This document shows positions 12,760-15,689 of a stretch of DNA of 15,689 nucleotides, piece by piece (the first letter of the stretch is position 1; every line of letters starts with the position of its first letter). The translations under genes and the position numbers were made by a program. The notes under the pieces were generated by a model, which searched no databases, had not been told where the DNA came from, and saw only the letters and a program-made list of their open reading frames with translations. The stretch comes from JBASEY01 sp964404285. GTDB taxonomy: Bacteria > CSSED10-310. The DNA is taken from positions 1 to 15,689 of the forward strand of contig CAYOJK010000036.1 of NCBI GenBank assembly GCA_964404285.1, read 5' to 3'.

Positions 12760-14326
12760 ACCCCAACTCCTTCAGGTTGGCTTCGATAGCGGCATCCAGC
12801 TTCCGGCCCTCCGTCATCTGCTCCCGCAACTGCGCCGTCAGCCGCTTCATTTTTTCATCGAACGGCTCCCCATCGTCTTCCTGGGCTTCCACTCCGACGT
12901 AGCGTCCCGGCGTCAAAACATGCCCGTGTTTTCGAACCTCTTCCAGCGTTGCGCTCTTGCAAAACCCCGGAATATCTTCATACGTCCCAGCGTCTTTCTC
13001 TCCGCGCCAGGCATGATACGCGCCGGCAATCCGCCCGATGTCTTCTGCAGTCAGTTCCCGGTGCGTGCGATCGACCATGACGCCGATTTTGCGCGCATCG
13101 ATAAACAGAATCTCGCCCCTCCGATCCCGGAAGCCGCCGTTTTTCTTGTCTCGGGCCAGGAACCATAGGCAGACGGGAATTGAAGTTGTATAGAACAACT
13201 GTCCCGGCATGGCGATCATGCAGTCCACCAGGTCTGCTTCCACTATGTTTTTCCGAATTTTTCCTTCCCCGGACTGATTCGATGACATGGACCCGTTCGC
13301 CAGAACAAACCCGGCCAAGCCCGAAGGAGCCATATGGTGAATCATGTGCTGAACCCATGCAAAGTTCGCATTACCGACGGGAGGCGCTCCGAATTGCCAC
13401 CGCTTGTCCTCCCGCAGCAGCTCACCGCGCCAGTCGCTGACGTTAAACGGCGGATTCGCCAGGATAAAATCCGCCTTCAGATCGGGATGCCGGTCGTTGT
13501 GAAACGTATCGCCATGCGCGATCTGCCCGTCGATGCCCCGGATAGCAAGGTTCATCTTGGCCAGCCGCCATGTCGTGTAGTTCGACTCCTGTCCGTAGAT
13601 GGAGATATCAGACTTGGCGTTGCTGCCATTCCCATTACCGGTAGCGTGTGCTCGAATGAAGTCCATCGACTGGACAAACATACCGGACGATCCACAACAG
13701 GGATCATAGACTCTCCCGCGATATGGTTCGAGCATCTCGACCAACACCTTGACCACGCAGCGAGGTGTATAGAACTCGCCACCCTTCTTGCCTTCCGCGC
13801 TTGCAAATTGAGACAGAAAATACTCGTAGACACGACCGAGCACGTCACGGGATCGGCTTTCCGCATCCCCGATCCGGATGTTTGTAATCATGTCGATCAA
13901 CTGACCCAGCCGCTGTTTGTCCAGAGCGGGCCGGGCATATTCTTTGGGCAGCACACCCTTGAGCGACGGGTTGTCTCTTTCGATAACGGTCATGGCATCG
14001 TCCACAAGCTGACCAATGGCGCTCTGCTTAGCCCGAGCTTTCAGATGCTGCCAGCGCGCCTCCGGTGGCGCCCAGAAAATGTTGACGGCGCGGTACTCGT
14101 CCGGGTCTTCCGGGTCGGCGCCCTGAACCCGCAGTGAAACGAGAGTGGCATGCTGCTCCTCAAAAGCATCAGAGATATATTTGAGAAATATCAAGCCGAG
14201 CACGACATGTTTGTATTCGGCGGCGTCCATGCTGCCGCGCAGGGTGTCTGCCATCTGCCAGAGCTGAGCTTCATATCCGATGGTCGCAGCGCTTGAGTCA
14301 GCTTTGGTTTTTCTTGATCGAGCCAT
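12749..14326 (-). CDS. hsdM: Type I restriction enzyme, modification methyltransferase (HsdM)
   Basis: A 525-residue N6-adenine DNA methyltransferase. The N-terminal helical domain (YEAQLWQMADTLRGSMDAAE, then YKHVVLGLIFLKYISDAF) is that of HsdM_N. GGEFYTPRCVVKVLVEML at 182-199 precedes the S-adenosylmethionine motif I, DPCCGSSGMF, at 208-217. The catalytic motif IV is NPPF at 291-294 within ILANPPFNVSDW. It modifies host DNA with HsdS and is the first gene of the island. ATG 14324-14326 has AAGGAAG about eight bases upstream. No strong promoter is evident in the 90 bases before it. Its first 22 codons and ribosome-binding site are duplicated perfectly after hsdR. Confidence 0.97.
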   Translation of the reverse strand: MARSRKTKADSSAATIGYEAQLWQMADTLRGSMDAAEYKHVVLGLIFLKYISDAFEEQHATLVSLRVQGADPEDPDEYRAVNIFWAPPEARWQHLKARAKQSAIGQLVDDAMTVIERDNPSLKGVLPKEYARPALDKQRLGQLIDMITNIRIGDAESRSRDVLGRVYEYFLSQFASAEGKKGGEFYTPRCVVKVLVEMLEPYRGRVYDPCCGSSGMFVQSMDFIRAHATGNGNGSNAKSDISIYGQESNYTTWRLAKMNLAIRGIDGQIAHGDTFHNDRHPDLKADFILANPPFNVSDWRGELLREDKRWQFGAPPVGNANFAWVQHMIHHMAPSGLAGFVLANGSMSSNQSGEGKIRKNIVEADLVDCMIAMPGQLFYTTSIPVCLWFLARDKKNGGFRDRRGEILFIDARKIGVMVDRTHRELTAEDIGRIAGAYHAWRGEKDAGTYEDIPGFCKSATLEEVRKHGHVLTPGRYVGVEAQEDDGEPFDEKMKRLTAQLREQMTEGRKLDAAIEANLKELGYGG

Positions 14327-14348
14327 TGGATGTTCTTCCTTTGCCGGT
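14264..14348 (-). repeat. 85-bp direct repeat of the hsdM start, original copy
   Basis: This copy is the genuine start of hsdM: leader with ribosome-binding site, ATG and the first codons. It is identical to 6862-6946. This is taken as the parent because here the reading frame continues as HsdM. Confidence 0.95.
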
Positions 14349-14420
14349 AATGAGGTCCGGATGACTATTTAAAGTAACATATTCGAGTCTATTCCGCCAA
14401 TCATCAAGAACGCACCCAAA

Positions 14421-14750
14421 GGGACAGACATCTGTACTTTCGGGGGACAGACTTCCAGAAATAAGCGTTGCAGAAAACGCGGGCTTCTTTTTGAGGGACA
14501 GACTTCCAATTTTGTATCTTCGGATCGGTTAGTTCCGGGGGACAGACATCCAAAAATAACAAAACGAACCATCTTTTATTTCTGAATATCAAACCCGTAA
14601 GGCCGAAATACATGCAGCCAGCACATATCTGCGCCATCTGCGTCATCTGTGGAAAATAAAAAAAGTTCCTAATGTTTGAACGATCAAAATCCTTTTGTAG
14701 ATCTTGATGTTATTGGCGTTCATTCGCGTTCATTCGCGGTTAATAAAAAA
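14421..14750 (+). repeat. Dispersed repeat, copy C (right border of the restriction island)
   Basis: The largest copy. It has a pair of heads at 14421 and 14442 (GGGACAGACATCTGTACTTT, then GGGGGACAGACTTCC) and a second pair at 14493 and 14537. The conserved body ends with two 'gttcattcgc' units and 'ggttaataaaaaa' at 14750. From 14493 it matches copy A, and in the body it matches copy B, all in one orientation. The spacer 14349-14420 upstream of hsdM has no feature I can name. The short reading frames across this copy are repeat artefacts. It separates the restriction island from the second VapBC pair. Confidence 0.85.
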
Positions 14751-14796
14751 AGTTGTTACAGGAAAATTGTTGTGTAATCGAATGACCCCAGAGATA

Positions 14797-15210
14797 CTAC
14801 GCTGTAATGTCTTGTGTTTTAGGGGAATCCCAGGCCTGAACAACCAACAACTCAGGCATAGGATAATGCTTGATATTCAATGTAAACACTGTTCCACCTG
14901 AATCCAGAGCGGTGGCAGCCAAAAAGGCATCGTTTATATCAATTCCGTGGCTTTTATACCAAGTTCTATATAGTAAAGCAGCGGCATCAACAATCTGTTG
15001 ATTGACAGGCGCAGTTTTGAATTGTGAAAGAAAAAGCATCGTCATAGTTTCTTCTTCAGGTCTCATAAAGAATACAATTTCTGCCCGCTGCATCGCTCCA
15101 ATCCAACATTCATATCGGTTATCGTTTAAAATCACTCTTAAAAATTGTGTGGCTTTATCTTCGCCACGTAAATGCCATATCAATATGTCTGAATCGATGT
15201 ACGCTCTCAC
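14797..15210 (-). CDS. VapC-type PIN-domain toxin
   Basis: A 137-residue PIN-domain ribonuclease. The motif set is complete: AYIDSDILIWHL at the N-terminus (D6), AEIVFF with E44, GIDINDAFLAATAL at about 89-102 (D91, D94), and FTLNIKHYPMPEL at 109-121 with N112. This fits the classical VapC pattern more closely than the PIN toxin at 513-938, so the two pairs are not recent duplicates. The start is GTG at 15208-15210, overlapping the antitoxin stop as GTGA. Downstream, a weak 5-bp stem and a T-run on the minus strand at the edge of repeat copy C could act as terminator. The RNA target is unknown. Confidence 0.92.
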   Translation of the reverse strand: MRAYIDSDILIWHLRGEDKATQFLRVILNDNRYECWIGAMQRAEIVFFMRPEEETMTMLFLSQFKTAPVNQQIVDAAALLYRTWYKSHGIDINDAFLAATALDSGGTVFTLNIKHYPMPELLVVQAWDSPKTQDITA

Positions 15211-15464
15211 TCGAAATGCCTTTTCATTGTTTCATTAAACATATTCCGAGATTTCTGAACGGTGGTTTCCGCCAATTCATCTCGCGACCATATACCATGG
15301 GTTTCTTGAAGAATATCGGTCTTTTGATGTTTTTCGACTTTGTCGACATAAAGTTTTACAGCATCTTCTATCACTTTTTTCTTCGAAACACGCAACTGCT
15401 TGGACAATCGGTCGATTTGCAGTATCACTTTTTCGTCAAGTCTCGTTGACATAACTTTATCCAT
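15207..15464 (-). CDS. Ribbon-helix-helix (CopG-like) antitoxin
   Basis: An 85-residue DNA-binding antitoxin. STRLDEKVILQIDRLSKQLR is the strand and first helix, VSKKKVIEDAVKLYVDKVEK the second helix, and the remaining 40 residues (GIWSRDELAETTVQKSRNMF) form the toxin-binding tail. AAGGAGG at 15473-15479, eight bases before the ATG, fixes the start. It should neutralise the PIN toxin translated from its overlapping stop and repress the promoter just upstream. Confidence 0.87.
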   Translation of the reverse strand: MDKVMSTRLDEKVILQIDRLSKQLRVSKKKVIEDAVKLYVDKVEKHQKTDILQETHGIWSRDELAETTVQKSRNMFNETMKRHFE

Positions 15465-15480
15465 CCATCACACCTCCTTT

Positions 15481-15521
15481 CTTACGTAAGCATTATAACG
15501 TAAGAATGACAACCTTATCAA
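15481..15521 (-). promoter_or_regulatory. Promoter and operator of the second VapBC pair
   Basis: On the minus strand -35 TTGATA (15516-15521) and -10 TATAAT (15492-15497) are separated by 18 bp. A 10-bp palindrome CTTACGTAAG (15481-15490) lies over the expected transcription start. A further half-site, CGTAAG on the plus strand, lies in the spacer at 15499-15504, 14 bp from its counterpart. Half-sites on both sides of the -10 are what a ribbon-helix-helix repressor would use. Confidence 0.7.
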
Positions 15522-15573
15522 GCCGAAATTTGGAAAAAACGGTTCACAAATCTCCCTCGACCTCATCCCCCGG

Positions 15574-15609
15574 CCCCTTCTCCATGAATAGAGAAGGGGG
15601 GTTGTTTTT
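15574..15609 (+). terminator. G/C-rich hairpin with a following T-run
   Basis: CCCCTTCTC (15574-15582) and GAGAAGGGG (15591-15599) form a perfect 9-bp stem with an 8-base loop, followed by GGTTGTTTTT. It has the form of a rightward intrinsic terminator, yet no rightward gene precedes it here. The preceding 'cctcatcccccggcc' is also common in dispersed intergenic hairpins, so it may be a repeat rather than a working terminator. Confidence 0.5.
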
Positions 15610-15610
15610 C

Positions 15611-15667
15611 GGGGGACAGACATCTGTACTTTCGGGGGGACAGACTTCCATTTATTGGAAAGTCTGT
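15611..15667 (+). repeat. Dispersed repeat, partial copy D with foldback
   Basis: Two heads only, matching 14421-14458 almost exactly (one extra G). They are followed by a foldback: ACAGACTTCCA (15640-15650) pairs with TGGAAAGTCTGT (15656-15667) with one bulged A. The conserved body is absent, so this is a truncated copy. The last bases of the window show nothing else. Confidence 0.75.
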
Positions 15668-15689
15668 GCTCCACAACCCGGCATCGCTC

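Noticed and set aside
14369..14646. Two overlapping leftward frames of 67 and 80 codons
   Set aside because: They run through repeat copy C. Similar peptides containing 'VCP' come from the GGGGACAGAC heads read backwards, not from a gene.
513..15464. The two VapBC pairs as duplicates of one another
   Set aside because: The PIN toxins differ in motif spacing and family style, the antitoxins share no clear sequence, and the operators differ. Only the surrounding repeats are shared.
15468..15674. 68-codon leftward frame upstream of the second antitoxin
   Set aside because: It spans repeat copy D, the hairpin and the promoter/operator of the TA pair, and has no domain.

Overview
The window is a stretch of bacterial chromosome, probably from an environmental Gram-negative. 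The dispersed repeats (GGGGACAGAC(A/T)TCC heads, 'catctgcgtcatctg' and 'gttcattcgcg' tracts) resemble those I associate with Desulfobacterota-like genomes. That taxonomic guess rests on memory of repeat style and is weak. There are no rRNA, tRNA or CRISPR features, and no transposase gene.

Layout. (1) 1-1604: the first codons of a leftward gene running off the edge, then repeat copy A, a leftward VapBC-type toxin-antitoxin (TA) pair (513-1180) with a promoter/operator, and a rightward orphan ribbon-helix-helix antitoxin (1353-1604). (2) 1651-4116: the ordinary part. A DUF368/PopT-like membrane transporter and a membrane-anchored glycerophosphodiester phosphodiesterase overlap by 4 nt and read right. 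A seven-helix membrane protein faces them. (3) 4117-4859: non-coding, with a long imperfect hairpin and repeat copy B. (4) 4860-14326: a leftward type I restriction-modification island in which nearly all genes overlap. In transcription order it holds hsdM, a 63-residue ORF, hsdS, a DUF6978-like gene, a DUF1828/DUF1829 gene, hsdR, a scar carrying an 85-bp copy of the hsdM 5' end, an AAA ATPase, a DUF4276 gene broken by one extra base, and a 28-codon stump of a DUF3800 gene that ends against repeat copy B. (5) 14349-15689: repeat copy C, a second leftward VapBC pair (14797-15464) with its own promoter/operator, a G/C-rich hairpin and repeat copy D.

The functional theme is defence and addiction. 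HsdR/M/S make a complete type I restriction-modification enzyme. Two uncharacterised genes (DUF6978-like and DUF1828) are translationally coupled between hsdS and hsdR. An ATPase plus Toprim-like nuclease pair (AAA + DUF4276, in the style of RloA/RloB R-linked ORFs) follows hsdR. Same-orientation copies of one repeat family lie between the modules and bracket the whole restriction island.

The most notable observations are the 85-bp perfect duplication of the hsdM start placed after hsdR, the DUF6978-DUF1828 insert, and the repeat-bounded modular layout. Several decay marks (frameshifted DUF4276, truncated DUF3800, orphan antitoxin, scar ORF) show that the accessory parts are in flux while hsdRMS is intact.
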